DNA of 64,000 nucleotides from Arthrinium phaeospermum (taxonomy: Eukaryota > Ascomycota > Sordariomycetes > Amphisphaeriales > Apiosporaceae). The notes beneath the pieces were generated by a model. That model was not told where the DNA came from. It did no database searches and saw nothing but the letters and a program-made list of their open reading frames with translations. The position numbers and the translations under genes are program-made. Below, piece by piece: positions 11,856 through 24,445 of the stretch. Location of the stretch: assembly GCA_006503535.1 (NCBI GenBank), contig QYRS01000011.1, forward strand, positions 2,356,001-2,420,000, given 5' to 3'. Within the stretch, counting starts at the first letter, position 1; each line of letters opens with the position of its first letter.

Positions 11856-13004
11856 ATGGGCAGCGTGGCGAACGACAGCAAGATGGCCATGCCCATGACC
11901 CCCGAGGAAATCTCGGCCGAATGGCTGAGCAGCATCCTCGGCCACAAGGTGCAGTCCTTCACCATCACGTCCACCCTTCTAAACCAGACGACCGGCAAAG
12001 TCTTCCTCGACCTCACGTACGAAGACGGAGCTCTTGTTGCTGCCGACAAGGACAAGGACAGGCCCGCCCACCTCTGCCTCAAGGGCTCCTTCAACCCGGC
12101 CATGGCCAACATGCCCGGCTACGCCGAGCTGCTGTACATGGCCTACTCGCAAGAAGTCGAGTTCTTCGCCCGCGTCGCGCCCGCGCTGCCCACCGCGGTG
12201 CTGCGCCTGCCCAAAGTCTGGTGGGCCGGCGCGAGCCGGGCGCAGATGCAGGGCATCTGCGCCATGGAGGACCTGAACCGGCGCCCCGGCATCCGCTACG
12301 GCGAGCCTGCGGAAGCCGCGACGGTCTCGGAAGCGATGGCGTGCGTGGAGCAGCTGGCGGCCCTGCACGCCGCAACGTGGGGCTACTCGCGGGATCGCGA
12401 CTTTCCCTCCGCGGGCGGGTACGAGACCGTCCTGCTCGGGCTGACGCGCGGCTGGGACGCCATGGTGCTGGACCCCGCGCGCCCGCCCATCCCGGCGGCG
12501 TACCGGGACCAGGCGCGCACGACGGCGGCGCTCGAGAAGCACTTCGTGACCCGGAACCCGCGCTTCCTGTGCCTCGTGCACGGCGACGCCCACGTCGGCA
12601 ACCTCTTCCTCGACGACGACGGGCCGGCTTTTCTCGACTGGCAGTTCGCCTCCGTCGGCAGCGCGTTTCACGACGTGGCGTACTACCTGGCGGGGGCGCT
12701 GTCGGTGGCGGACCGCCGGACGCACGAGGGCGCGGTGCTCGACCACTATCTCGCCACGCTCGCGCGGCTCGGCGGGCCCAAGCTCGAGCGCGGCGACGGG
12801 GAGGTGATGCGGGAGTACCGGAAGTGTCTCCTCTCGGGCATGGGTTGGGTTCTGACGCCGGTGCAGATGCAGAAGCGGGAGCGCGTCGAGGCTATGGTTG
12901 AGCGGTACGCTGCGGCCTTTGAGGATCACAAAGTTATTGAGCTGATTGAGTCGCTGCCCACGCAATCTCGGTCTTCCTCGTCGTCATCGCTGTCTTCCTC
13001 TTAG
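11856..13004 (+). CDS. APH/CHK-like small-molecule kinase
   Basis: A single exon of 382 residues. The ATG at 11856 is preferred to upstream in-frame codons because homologous sequence starts there and the context is good. The fold is the aminoglycoside phosphotransferase/choline-kinase-like (APH, CHK, DUF1679) kinase. Lys76 in LCLKG is the likely ATP-binding lysine. The catalytic loop is VHGDAHVGNLF (HGD at 242-244, Asn249), followed by the metal-binding Asp261 in FLDWQFASVG, then FHDVAYYLAG. The length is normal for the family. The C-terminus ends in a serine-only run of about a dozen residues encoded by TCN/AGC repeats. Characterised relatives phosphorylate choline, ecdysteroids, antibiotics or other small alcohols; the fungal subfamily has no agreed substrate. 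The gene is GC-rich, so long open frames on the opposite strand are shadows. Confidence 0.85.
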   Translation: MGSVANDSKMAMPMTPEEISAEWLSSILGHKVQSFTITSTLLNQTTGKVFLDLTYEDGALVAADKDKDRPAHLCLKGSFNPAMANMPGYAELLYMAYSQEVEFFARVAPALPTAVLRLPKVWWAGASRAQMQGICAMEDLNRRPGIRYGEPAEAATVSEAMACVEQLAALHAATWGYSRDRDFPSAGGYETVLLGLTRGWDAMVLDPARPPIPAAYRDQARTTAALEKHFVTRNPRFLCLVHGDAHVGNLFLDDDGPAFLDWQFASVGSAFHDVAYYLAGALSVADRRTHEGAVLDHYLATLARLGGPKLERGDGEVMREYRKCLLSGMGWVLTPVQMQKRERVEAMVERYAAAFEDHKVIELIESLPTQSRSSSSSSLSSS

Positions 13005-14377
13005 TATGTGGCTTGCTGGTTGCTTTTTTATCCAAACAGGTTCTGGCAGAGAGCATTGGATGGGTCTTTGACCTTTGGGGTGTTGGGGTCCATGACTAGA
13101 ACCGCCGGTGCGCCTGGGAACAGCTAATCGGGGAAGAATTAGGCCCTAGCGCAATGGGATTTGCTGGGTTTCGGCCACTAAAACGCCCGAGGGCTCTGAC
13201 TCTGATTCCTTCAGGCTCATCCATAATCGCACCTACCTAACCCTCTAAAGAGCAAATGTGTATTACAAGATCAGCAACTGAATATCACCATCAACCATTC
13301 CTCGAAGACGTCTATTTGTCGGGCAAACGCAACTACATATACTGTATGTCATAACGATAGGCTTCAATTTGTTTTTGTATCATGCTGTTCTTCTCCTGTC
13401 CAAAGATGAAAACGATGCTCAAACAACGGCCTGTTTCTGCAGGCGCACCTGCTGGCTGTATGTTCAATTGCGCGGTTTTAGGGGCGTCAGGCGGTACCAA
13501 GTCGCTGAATGTTCGACTCGCATTCGTTCAAGTTTCAGTTCACGTGAATGTTCATCAGACATGACCCTCGCAGTCACAAATGGCTCTTTTTACTGTGAGA
13601 AAACGGGTTGGATCTTTTCCCCATGAACGATATGTCATCATCATGTTTTATTTGGCTCCATTGCGTCGCCCACAGTCGCCACAGCCCAAGCAACAAGCAT
13701 CCATACCAAGCTGTCCTAGAGCGGGCGTTTCCGAAGCTATATTTGAAGCTAACTCAAAATCCACGACACTTCAAACCTGAGCAAACGGCCGGAAGCCATG
13801 ACGCATTTGAGAGGACACAAACGAACTTGGATATCTGAATGATGCCCTGCAGCTCATCCGGGCCAAAGGGACTGCAAGCAATAGGATACTGCCTATTGCC
13901 GGGGCCAGTGACTTTATCCGTATTAAGGTCCCCAAAGTCCACCAGTCACGCCGTCTTGGCCCCCGGTCGGGCTTGATGCTTCCGCAATCCGCGTGACGAT
14001 CAACTGGAAATCGAGGGGGTTCACCCCGGCAATCTACCCCACAGTCTACAGTAGATTGCACTTCACATTAGCCGCTTCGATTTCCGGCGCCTGACAACTC
14101 CCGAACATTTTGGGGAATCTGCACAGGGTCGTCACCACTTCGCGCTCAATTCGAAACCAAGACCGAATGGGGAACACTGGGCAACGCGGCACCGGAGAGG
14201 CGGATAAGCCCTACATGGGCATCTAATAGTACTGACCAAGTAATCTATAAGAAGATGTCCCCTCGAGCACCAATGACTAGTGCGGTTGATCCCATGCGCC
14301 AATTCGGAAACTGCACGATCACCCAGTACAACAACGGCCCTTGATTGATATCTCCATTAGCAGCCAAAGAAATCACG
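13005..14377. other. Intergenic region with possible xylanolytic regulator site
   Basis: No gene is supported over 1.37 kb. The reverse strand at 14068-14073 reads GGCTAA, the core of the XlnR/Xyr1 binding site, about 305 bp upstream of the acetylxylan esterase start. A six-base match is expected often by chance, so this is only suggestive. Confidence 0.3.
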
Positions 14378-15474
14378 ATGCAGCTCAAGTTCGCTTTCAT
14401 CACGGCGCTCGCCGCCCTTGGCAACGGCCAATCCCCGACCCAGGTCCGGGACTTCAACGCCGGCCCGACCAGGCTTGGCATGTGGACGTACGTGCCGAGG
14501 ACCCTCACCAAGCCGGCGCCGATCGTCGTCGCCGTGCACCACTGCCAGGGCTCGGCGCAGGGCTACTCGCAGGAGACGCGCTACCAGCCGCTCGCCGACC
14601 AGCACGGCTTCATCATCATCTACCCCAACTCCAAGTCGGGCGGCGGCTGCTTCGACGTGGCGTCCACAGCCAGTACGTTTCCAGCCCCAGTTCCCCTCTC
14701 CCTGCGTATCTAGAAGAGTCTTACTGATTGTGTTGTCCCAGCCCTGACCCACAACGGCGGCGGCGACAGCCAGACCATCGCCAACATGGTGGACTACGCC
14801 GTCAAGAACCTGGGCGGGGACCGCAACCGCACCTTCGTGACGGGCAGCAGCTCGGGCGCCATGATGACGCAGGTGCTGGCGGGCGCGTACCCGGACGTGT
14901 TCAAGGCGGCGTCGGCCTACAGCGGCGTGCCCGACGGCTGCTTCTTCGTCCAGGGCTCGACCGCCACCCAGGACCCGCCGGGCTGGAACAACCAGTGCGC
15001 CAACGGCCAGGTCTCCAAGTCGGCCGCGCAGTGGGGCGACGCGGTGCGGTCGTACTACTCGGGCTACACGGGGGAGCGGCCGCGGATGCTGATGTAAGTC
15101 CTGGCTCTGGCTTTACTCGAAGGATGGCGATGTTCAAAACGATGGCGACTAACACATCTTTCTTGATCTAGCTGGCACGGTACCGCCGACAACACGCTCC
15201 GCTACCCCAACTGTAAGTTTAAGTGCAACATGCCGGCTTATTGCATACTGACTGACAATTTGCAGACCAGGAGTCGATGAAGCAGTGGTCCAACGCACTT
15301 GGCCTGACAACTTCTAAGCAAGTCCAAAACACTCCTCAGCAAGGGTACACCCAGACCATCTACGGCGACGGAACCTCGACCACGGCCAAGCTGGTCGGCT
15401 ACAGCGGAGCCGGGGTGGGCCACACGGTCCCGGTGCACGAGTCGATGGACATTGCCTTCTTCGGCATTGCATAG
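14378..15474 (+). CDS. axe1: Secreted acetylxylan esterase, CE1 family
   Basis: Four exons, 14378-14672, 14742-15093, 15172-15212 and 15266-15474, give 298 residues with good splice sites. A short signal peptide (MQLKFAFITALAALGNG) leads the protein out of the cell. The body matches CE1 acetylxylan esterases (AxeA/Axe1 type): TYVP near residue 37, the oxyanion region VVAVHHCQG, GFIIIYPNS, CFDVAS, then LTHNGGGDS and the nucleophile in FVTGSSSGAMMT (Ser135). The C-terminal GVGHTVPVHE carries the catalytic histidine (His282). There is no carbohydrate-binding module; the protein ends at the catalytic domain with FFGIA. The enzyme removes acetyl groups from xylan during plant cell-wall breakdown. 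The related feruloyl esterases of CE1 are a less likely alternative, because the LTHNGGG and GVGHTVP motifs fit acetylxylan esterase. Confidence 0.9.
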
Positions 15475-15927
15475 ATTGTAAGGAACGCAGGGTTAATTGA
15501 AGCAAACCGATGTGTTAGTTCCTTGTACGGCAAGGCAGAAAATGAGTAAGAAACTTTGGGCGAGAAAAGGGGTTACTTTTGTGCATATTGAGCCCAAGTA
15601 TTGTAAGGTACATAGCTCCACCAAAAGAACATAGGTTGCCTCTTTTACCCTATTACACCAAATCGATGCCTCTTGAGTACACCCATGAGGCTTTTTATTT
15701 TTTATTGTAACCTTGCTGTGTTGGAGTATGCCTGACGGAGTGGCTGTGCACGTCGGTTGGTTCGCAAAGGGAGGCAACCACCGGCGCTTCCAATCCGATT
15801 AGTTCCTCCGGCTGACCAGTACAAATTCTTCGTCCTCCACCCCTAATGACATTCGTTTCTAGCACATCTTTTTTCTTTCTCCGTAGCAATCAATTTATAC
15901 ACTTGCATTGAAACAACAACAACAACA

Positions 15928-17248
15928 ATGGCCTCGCGCTGCTATTGCGATATCGCAACGGCTGTCTCCCGGCGTGATGACCCGACGGCCCTCTCCCACG
16001 ACAAGCTCGGCGTAGAGCAAGCCCTGGGCGAGTGCTTGGCCCATCTCGGCCCCAAAGGAGTACACCACGCGGACGATGACGGTCCCTTGGACAGAATGAT
16101 ACACAAACTGTGGCTGGACCAGCCGTTTGGGCCCATTGCTGCATCCATCAAGCTTTGCGAGCTCGATCCCCTGCAGAGTTCCGTTGATGGTAAGATGCAT
16201 CCTCTCCTAACTGTCGTGGTTGATGATACACGCAGCTTGAGGTTTTTTCTTTTCTCATTCTTCTCTTCTTTTGTTTTCTTTTTTTGATGAAGCTAGCTAA
16301 CCATGGAATTTGGTGGGTGATGGTTTTCCAGTCGACCAACAACTGCTGCCTCTGGTCCTCGCCGTCGCCGCCGAAGGCGCCAGCTGGGAGGCCATCGAGC
16401 CACTGCTGGCGGCAGAGACCGCCGTGCTGGCCTCCCCGTTGATCCGACAAGCCCTCATCGTGACGGCCATGTGCACCAGCAACTTCGCGGTAGCCAAGGG
16501 CCTCATCGACGACATCCCGCTGCCCGCGCCCCCGCCGCCCGAGCAGAACATGCTGACGCAGGACTCGGTGGAGAGCTGGTACCGGCTCCGCGAGCAGGAG
16601 CTCTGCCCGCTGTGGGCGGGCCTGATCGCCGCCGGCTGGGTCGAGGCGAGCTCCCGCTTCATCACCTTCGCCGTCCTCTGCCCGGACGGCGCGGCGGGCG
16701 TGGCGCTCTGCGACGCCCTCGAGGCCGGGGGCGTCCGGATCGCGGACGGCCACCGCGCCCTGCGCGGCGCCGCGCTCGCCGAGGCGGCGCTCGGCTACTG
16801 TCCCACCGCCGAGGTCCTGGCCTACCTCATGGACGCCTGCGGGCACCCGCCCCTGCCCGCGGACGCCCTGATCCGGGCCGTCGAGTTCTCGCCCCATGGG
16901 TTCTGGCCCGTGGGGCCCGTGGGGGTGCTGGAGTACCTGCTGGACCGGCACCCGCAGGCCTTCGATGTGCACTACCGGCGCCCGGACCGCAGGCGTAGGC
17001 ATATCTACGATCCCCGGGACATGGCCGAGCGGGAAGACAAGCGCGGGGGTCGGCCCCCCACCGAGGACCTCGAGATCACGGCGCTGCATATGGCGGCCGA
17101 CGGCGGACACTGGGACGCGGTGGCGTTTCTGTTGGATAGGGGGGCGGAGAAGGACGCGCGGGATGGGTTGGGGAGGACGGCTTTGGAGATTGCCACGGTG
17201 GAGGGGCACGAACGGGTAGTGGAGGTGCTCAAGCAACGCGATGGATGA
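15928..17248 (+). CDS. Ankyrin-repeat protein
   Basis: Two exons, 15928-16189 and 16332-17248, give 392 residues. The start lies in a strong context (CAACAACAATGG). The intron of 142 nt is long for this window and has a pyrimidine-rich stretch before its acceptor. The middle of the protein is alpha-helical and GC-rich, with units such as LADAL/LLAAE spacing that look like degenerate ankyrin repeats. Clear repeats occur at the C-terminus: TALHMAADGGHWDAVAFLLD, then GRTALEIATVEGHERVVEVL. No enzymatic domain is visible. Such short ankyrin proteins are usually protein-binding modules; the partner is unknown. Long open frames on the opposite strand arise from the high GC content. Confidence 0.75.
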
Positions 17249-17421
17249 GTGCGTCTTTTTTGAAGCTACATTTCGACCACCACCTCGTCGGACAGCCCTT
17301 CAAGCTCACAACTTCAGGCAGTGCCAACACGTCTGCTAAACGCGACTAGTACAAGAGCATTTCGTAATATACTTGCATTTCCATCGGCCGTGTTTGCATG
17401 TCTAGTCGTCTTCAATCTCGA

Positions 17422-20400
17422 TTACCGCACAGTTTGTGCTGACCTTGTTATCCCATGGCTTGAGTCCGACAGGCTCAAAAGCATGGTAGCTGCCATCTGT
17501 GCGTCAGACATCTCGCTGTTACCTCCCCCCATATCCCCTTGACTGAGCTGGTCACCCGAGGTTTCATCCAGAATTCTGATTCTCTCGGAGTCTCTAGATA
17601 TTCCCTCCATTGTTCTTTTCTTGTATTGGTTACCATCGTAACCTGCGGATGGGTTTGGAACATTGGGGCTGTTCCTCTCGGTCTCGATGATCTCTGGCTC
17701 GTGTTCCTCCCTTGGTCTCTTCTTAGACCATCGAACAATGCGTCGTTCGACTAGATTTAGAAGAGCGCTCCACTGGCCACGATTCGTATTATCTGAACGA
17801 CGTAACCAGTCTTTTACGACCCCCGTCACATTGTGCCGTCGTACATATTCCCCGTGACTGGTTTTAATCTGAGTCGTTGTCAGTATTTAGAACATGGACC
17901 TCGAATTCGTCAAGACTCAGGACCCTTACCGGCACGTGTTCGTGGAATAGCTTCATATCATATGAACGTTCGGCGGACGCTGTCCTTGTTGGGCCGGTAA
18001 CTTGTTCACACCGTATACAACAAGCATTAGGATCCGCCCCATGTTCAAGCATAAGCGTGAATGTTTTGGTGAAGTCTTCGGTGCAGCCTTCTTCTGAAAT
18101 AATATGCCCTGATTTGATGTGGACCCAACTTATTGTGTATTCCCATAGCGTGTGACCCCTGAAATAGCCGTTAGGATCCCCACCATGACGCAATATTGTT
18201 TCGAGAATATTATTATTCACACTCCAACTTACGTAGGATGGATTGGTGTGATCAAGGCGCATCGCAAAGAGCAACAGCGGGGGTCTTTCTCCACTAGCTT
18301 GAGAGGTCTTGCGCGCTGAAAACCCTATACCCGGCTGTGGCATATCGATGCCGTGACGTTCTGCATCCATCTTAGCAGATGCATACCAGGTGATACCACA
18401 CCAAAGTGATACCTCACACAGATTTTGGGGCTTGTGGCCTAGTGTTCTGGATTTCCCTGGCGCTTGACCTTTCCAGTAGTAACTAACTCCAAAGCGTCGT
18501 GAGAATGAGCGCAACAATAGTAGTCGTTCAATTTCTTCAAGAAGTAGGACTCCCTCATTGGGAACTGGAGCAGAGATGTTGGAAATGTGCCTGAGAATGT
18601 CGATTCCTAATAAACTCATGCGGGAATGCGAAGTGGCTTTGAGAAAGCTTATTGCTCCTTGAAGATGGGCTCTCATTGGATTGAACTGATTCTGCTTGGT
18701 CTGGGTCACGATTGTATCCCAAATATCTGGCCGCTCCAGGTAGTCTCTTGCTGTCCGGTGTATGTACTGAATATTTGGCATCTCCCTAGATGGATATGTA
18801 TGTGCTGTAAAGAGGGCTGTAGATACTTCGTGGACCTCGAGTAAGCCAAATGTCCTGCTGCTGACTCTAAGCTTCATCTGGTGGATGATTTGATTGTAGC
18901 CAGATTCGAATATTACTCGGTCGGTCTCAATGGGCATCTTCATTGTTGATTCTGCATCATCATGAAGAAGTGCCCAGTAAAGTGTGAGTACATCAAGGCG
19001 ATAACCCCCGGCACGGAACAGTTGAAATATCCGGGCCCCATCCTCACGGTACTGGGATTCAACTTTGGCAAGCATATGCTCGAATAGCATCTCCATATCT
19101 TTTGGGAGACTGAAGAGGTATGCCTTCAACTGCGCGACGCTGTCCCCGTTCAGAGCACCTTTGAGCAATGCCTTTACCACGAGAACAACCCAAAGGAAGA
19201 CACCCGAAGCTGTTAGGACGATATATTCTGAGATCTCAATGGCGTCCGGGCTTCCATGGGTAAGAGTTTGGCGTAAGGACCTATCATTGTTGAGTTTGTC
19301 GCTTACGTACGTCCGAATATCGTCTTCTGTCAAGTCTTGCAGTCTGAGGCTGGAGTATGGACTGAAAATTGACTGAAGTTCAGCCAGTGGCCGACTGCTC
19401 ACACATACTTTGACATTTGGTGAAATATCCGCGAGTTCGTTGATGATCTCGGCAGCGTCCGACGGTTCACCTCCGTACTCATCAATTCCATCGATGAAAA
19501 GACAAAAGCTGTGCTTTTGACAAGCAATGCTTAGCGATTTCTTGAATCCCCGCACTAAACGCTCCAAGGACCACGTCACCGAGGCCGGAGCAATATCGTG
19601 CGCTATAAGTTCACTCTGACGCTCCCAATCAGTTGGGAACGCCTGTGGGATCAGATCTCGGCGTTTGTCGAGTATCTCAAACGCCAGGGCCCTGAACAGG
19701 CCAAGCTGTGATCTCTGTTCTTCTGTGCCACTGTTCCAGAAGAAGAACTTGGGGATCTCTAGCTTGGTTCCCTTTGACCACTTTTCCAAAAGGGTAGAGG
19801 TCGTTTGTTCTTGAACCAGAAATCTCATTAAGGATGACTTGCCACTGGCCGCTTTGCCGCAAATCCAGTACACTCCGCGTCCGTTACTGAGCCAATCAGC
19901 AAAGTCGTCCCAAACTTGCCCGTGAGAACTGGGGTCGCGGAATATCCATTTGAACGTGTTGCGGTGAGCTTCAGGCACGGTTTCGAAACGAAGTCCCATT
20001 TCCGGGAAACGGAGACTTTCCAGGATAGCCACCTCCACTCTCTGCTTGGTTTTGACCAAGTCGTCCGTAACGAGGGTCTCTCTTTGCGTCTGAAACTGCA
20101 CTCTCTGATCTTTTCTCTCTGCCTCCGGCATCCTTCTCCTGTCGCCCCAAACGGCGTTGAACTCCTTGATGCTGGAGACCAGTCTCCTGTAAGCCTCGGC
20201 ATGGATATCATTCTGGGCATTGCCTTGGTCAATTACCACCCGTGTTAGATTCTCTAGGAGATCTCTGCTCCGGTTATCCATGGTGTTTATGTGTTGCACA
20301 ATCTCATCCTGTGTGGATTGAAGGGCCTGTACCAGCTGGTCAACCGCCATATCAGCCTTGTTGCTTATTGAAGTTGCGTTTGCCTTGCTATGAAGTGACA

Positions 20401-20908
20401 GGTTTTCGACACCGTTGCTAGTGAACCACACAACTGTCAGTTTAATCCATATGAATAAAAAGATATTGAAGACATACCTGAGAAGGACCAAGGTCTGTGT
20501 GTCCAGCTCCATGCGAAGGGATGCTAGTCTCTGCGCCATCGAGTCCAAATCGGACTTATTCCAGACACATTTCAAAGCTTGTCGGAAGCTCTTCCATCTG
20601 CGACTCGAATGACCGGAACTGATGCGAATGCTAGTGATGCGTTCACAAAGGGTGCGTGAGACGTGTTCACAATCGTTGCATATGAGGAGCAACCGCTCGT
20701 GTCCCTCGTTCCTTGCCAGAGGAATCCTGTCCCGGAGATCCTTTGTCAAATCTCGAAGCCGTGTTGTTACAGTCTCGGTGTCTTTAATTTCATACGTCAC
20801 GCCGTTCATAGAGTTAGAAAGCTCCTTCGTCTTGCAAACGATCTTGCAAGCGAAATCGATGAATTGCACTGCGGCTGTACTGATAGATAAGGCTGAAAAA
20901 GGATCCAT
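17422..20908 (-). CDS. NLR-like STAND protein with HeLo-like N-terminus
   Basis: Three exons on the minus strand (20908-20478, 20417-17930, 17868-17422) give 1121 residues. Residues 1 to about 140 (MDPFSALSISTAAVQFIDFA, then helices) form a HeLo-like/fungal N-terminal domain, the region that in related proteins executes cell death. A helical linker follows, then a nucleotide-binding domain with the P-loop GKAASGKSSLMRF (about residues 331-343), Walker B in SFCLFIDGIDEYGG, and a sensor-like VKVCVSSRPLAE. The C-terminal half is helical, with weak ankyrin-like units (ILETILRHGGDPN, LMLEHGADPNA), and fits the NACHT-type DUF7791 group. The intron 20418-20477 is 60 nt and in frame, so it is invisible to frame inspection but has perfect GTATGT, CTGAC and CACTAG signals. 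The last intron 17869-17929 joins a Lys/Arg-rich tail (KKRPREEHEPE). Such receptors act in non-self recognition in fungi; the ligand is unknown. Confidence 0.85.
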
Positions 20909-21959
20909 AGTTCACACAGTCTTCGCCGCCTAGCAGATAAATCGATGATATGTGGGCTGAACTATAAGTGGAACTTTGTGTGGTATAGTGTGTCGATGTA
21001 GATTCTTACGATTAGAAAATCATCAATATCCCGGTAGAAATATGAGGTGTGGATAGGATGATCAAGAAAAGGCCCAAGGTAGAATGAGATGCCTGATATA
21101 AGGCACCAGTGCATCCATGCATGCACCGCCACCGCTAATTTTGGTCTTTATGAACAGGCATACGCTTCTACATTCCCCATCCTCTACCCACCCTCCCCAG
21201 CAAATGTAAGCATTGAATTGCGATACACTTACAAGAGCTTCCAGCGCATCGCAATAGGTGCGCAGCGCTTGGGGACAAGGCTCTAGCTCCAGGCTGTGTG
21301 GAAAGCATTCTCTCTCCTTCGGCACATTGACCGAATCAGTCATAGCCCCCTCGGGACCTCCTAAGCCACCAATGAAAGCACCAACAACTGCGCCTCTCTA
21401 GGGTCGTGGTATGAGTTCTGCCTTGCCTGCGTCCAATAGGTTATTTATTTAAAAATAGTATTATACAACAGCAGATGGGGGATCATCATGGGGGCGTAAG
21501 ATGTATTGAGCAAGAAGGGCCACACATACTGCCGCGCTTTGGAGATAGATGAAGCTTGCATGTCCAGATCAGCTCGGCATGTCAGCTAGCCGCCAGAAGA
21601 ATCAGGCGAATTCTTCTGATTCGTTCGATTGCACATGAGCCTGGACCAACCAGTTAGTTTTTGCGGTGTAGGGTGCATTGAGTCACATCTCTCCTATCAT
21701 AGGACTCAGGTGGGGGCCAGAAAAAGGCTACGAGATATCGAGTTGGGGGCCAGGAAAGTCATGAGATACTGTTTCCCAGCTGTAAGGTCTACATGAATGC
21801 TTCGAACTCCTTGGATCCCATCCTTTTCTCTTTGCTTCCGTCCTGGATCAAATATCGACCATCGTTACATATCCCCTTTTCCTCTTTAAAAGACTGCTAC
21901 TCGATCTAGCCAGTAGCAAATCGTGTCCTTAACGGTATACAGACACAGAATAGCACAGC
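20909..21959. other. Bidirectional intergenic region
   Basis: About 1 kb separates the divergent NLR and membrane-protein genes. No coding frame is credible. A TTTAAAAG motif at about 21886-21893 is a TATA-like element 67-75 bp upstream of the membrane-protein ATG. Confidence 0.45.
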
Positions 21960-24445
21960 ATGGAGACACATGGACAAGTGTATTTAGGTCTCTGGACCAA
22001 TTGGTCTCGGGGTTCTGCCGTCATGGGTGCCACTCTCACGATGACGCGAGAACATGGCAACCTGCTTATCGCATTCACCGCCCTGTTTGTGCCGTTCGTT
22101 GCGTCGCGTTTCTGGAGAATCTTTGCGATCCTCTTCCACCAATCCTACTCGACGTCGGACTTGCGAGATACGATACACCACCAGCGGCAGATCCTATTAC
22201 GCAATTCGAGTTCGCCCGAGTCCGGCCTGTGGCACTTCATGCGAATGATTTGGGCATGGCGCCGTGTAGGCCGTCGGCCCTGGTTGCGTGTATTGCCTAT
22301 CGTTCTCTTCAGCTTCAGTTCCATCGGTGCATTTACTGTCGCAGGTGGCTTTTCGTCGCAAATCTCTTTTACGGGCGAAGTCCTTTTGAAAGGAGACACC
22401 TGTCAGGCATTCACCAACTACAATTCAGGAGATGCAGCCCAATACACTGCATCGACTGCATACTGGTCGGCCTACGACAACAATTTGCGAAACTATGCGC
22501 AGTCGTGCTATTCGAACCAAAGCGTGGGTCTCCTTGAATGCTCCAAGTTCGTTAGTGGCGCAGTTCCGACTGCGATAATGAACTACGACGCCCCTTGCCC
22601 ATTTAAGTCGGGCGTCTGTCGACGAAACACCTCGAATATACTATTCGATACCGGTCACCTGAATAGCAATGACATTTTTGGACTCAATGCCCCCAAGGAA
22701 GAGACATTGACGTATCGACATGTCCTGCAGGTTCGTATCTCGTATTTTTGCAAGGACGAAAAGTGTACCACCAGACCTCGGCCGTACAATCACACGCAAC
22801 CCTCTTTGCCTTATCAACGATATCAAATACTAACTGGATCTGAACCATGTACCAGTGCGCTCCATTAGCGACCGAAGGGCGTAAGCAGAATATAACAAAT
22901 TCCAACCAGAACTTTACAACCTACGACTATGGCCACCAGCCTTATAACAACTATACATACGCTGTTCGGGACGTCGAGAGTCAGTACGCCATAGCAGGGA
23001 AAGGGCTCAGCAACGGAAACAATTTCTTGCTAACGTAAGACCTTGTGTTTGTCTCCTTACCCTAGAACTACACCAATGAAGGATTTGCAGCTAGATTGTC
23101 ACACAATCCTCCAAGTTGGGATCTATGCTGACTCTAGACGTTAGTCCACGGGCCTTTACCCCATCTGAGGGGGGCAACGCGTCCTCTGGGTTTTCCCCAG
23201 ATCCGGCTATCGTTGAGCGGGATGGAGAAATCACCCTATTGTTTCTGTCAGGCAACGGTGTTCGTTTCCTGTCTCGCTCAGAGGACGATTGGTATCGAGC
23301 GACAATTCCCTCATCAACATTGGGGAAGCCAAAGAGCCCCAATATGTTGACCACATATCGCCCTGAGGAAGCAGCATCCGCAATGGGTTGCATTGAACGA
23401 GCTCAATGGTGCCGCGATCCCACCCTGGGTCGGTGTGGAAACTTAGAAGGCGTTGCGGATGCCGTACACAGTGCTGCCCCGTGGTTTGGTATGAGCGGAA
23501 ACTTCAGCATGCTAGACGAGAGGGACAACCCACGAACGAAGATTGGGTCTCTTCTCATATGGGCATACTTAATGCAAGTCTCCAACGGGGCAAATCTTCC
23601 ATGGATTGTTGACACGCTAGGCTCAGCATCACTAGCGTCGCAAAGATCAGTCCAGGCAGGTACTATATCACACATTGAGAAGAACCAATGGCAGTTGGAC
23701 GTCGCTCAGCTGTGGTATATCATGTTGGCTGGGCTTCAGTATAATTATGTCAACACCGCCCAGGGAACCGTCAATTTACCTGACCATCCCTTCTCTTTTG
23801 AGCCTGCGAATGATTTCGAATGGGAGTTCTGTCACAACCAGGTGAGGACACTGATTGGACTGGTCTATTATGGCGGCAGCTAACCCTCCTGTTTAGAAAG
23901 TCCGGAGTGCACAATACGCTTCGTTTAATGTCTTTGGTCTCGTATTTACGTACTCCGTGGGCGCGATCATTATCGTTACATCATTTATTATTACGCCGGT
24001 TCTCGACCTCTTGCAAAAGCACGGCCGGTACAACAGATACGCCTACCTCGAGTGGGAAGGAGAAACAGCGCTACAGTTTCATCGCCTGGCACAGGAAGAG
24101 CTCGGTCGCGGACAATGGAGCCACTGCGATGAAAGGATTCCGATTACGCGACCTGATGATATGCTAGCCCCGTTCAATATATCTGACCTCAAGCACCCCA
24201 TATTGGCTCGAACTGGTAATGATACCGCAGAGGAGACGAAACCAGAAAGCGCAAGCCACAATTTGTCTAGCGAACAGATCTCCCAGGATAACTTTGCCGA
24301 GCACAGCGACGAGCCTTCCTCGGGAAATAGCTCCGCAGGAGTCCGCCGAGCAAGGTCGGATGCGTACACCGACGTACTCAGAGTCAATCGTTCTCACTAC
24401 ATGCATGAAGTCCCCGAGAGTAGCAGGCCTGGTACTGCGCCCTGA
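21960..24445 (+). CDS. Large fungal membrane protein of unnamed family
   Basis: Exons 21960-22730, 22856-23034, 23145-23841 and 23897-24445 give 731 residues. The protein starts with a membrane segment (LLIAFTALFVPFVASRFWRI), a second one (LPIVLFSFSSIGAFTVAGGF), a large Cys- and N-glycosylation-site-rich region that is probably extracellular, and a C-terminal membrane segment (FNVFGLVFTYSVGAIIIVTSFIITPVL) before a polar tail. This layout matches a widespread, uncharacterised Pezizomycotina family with the motif LFFLSGNGV (here LLFLSGNGVRFLS). The acceptor of the second intron is a choice: the AG at 23090 leads to an immediate stop, whereas 23144 (preceded by CTGAC) keeps the frame, so I use that one. 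Function is unknown; a receptor or transporter accessory role is only a guess. Confidence 0.75.

Noticed and set aside
11979..12965. 328-codon open frame on the minus strand opposite the APH-like kinase
   Set aside because: It is the antisense shadow of a GC-rich gene; the plus-strand frame has kinase motifs, the minus frame is Arg/Val/Gly-rich with no domain.
16148..17236. 362-codon open frame on the minus strand opposite the ankyrin gene
   Set aside because: Antisense shadow caused by high GC at third positions; the plus frame has ankyrin repeats and a coherent intron.
18160..18232. Possible intron in the HeLo-like NLR (minus-strand GTAAGT at 18232)
   Set aside because: The sequence it would remove encodes a good repeat unit (NNNILETILRHGGDPN), so I keep it as exon despite the strong donor.
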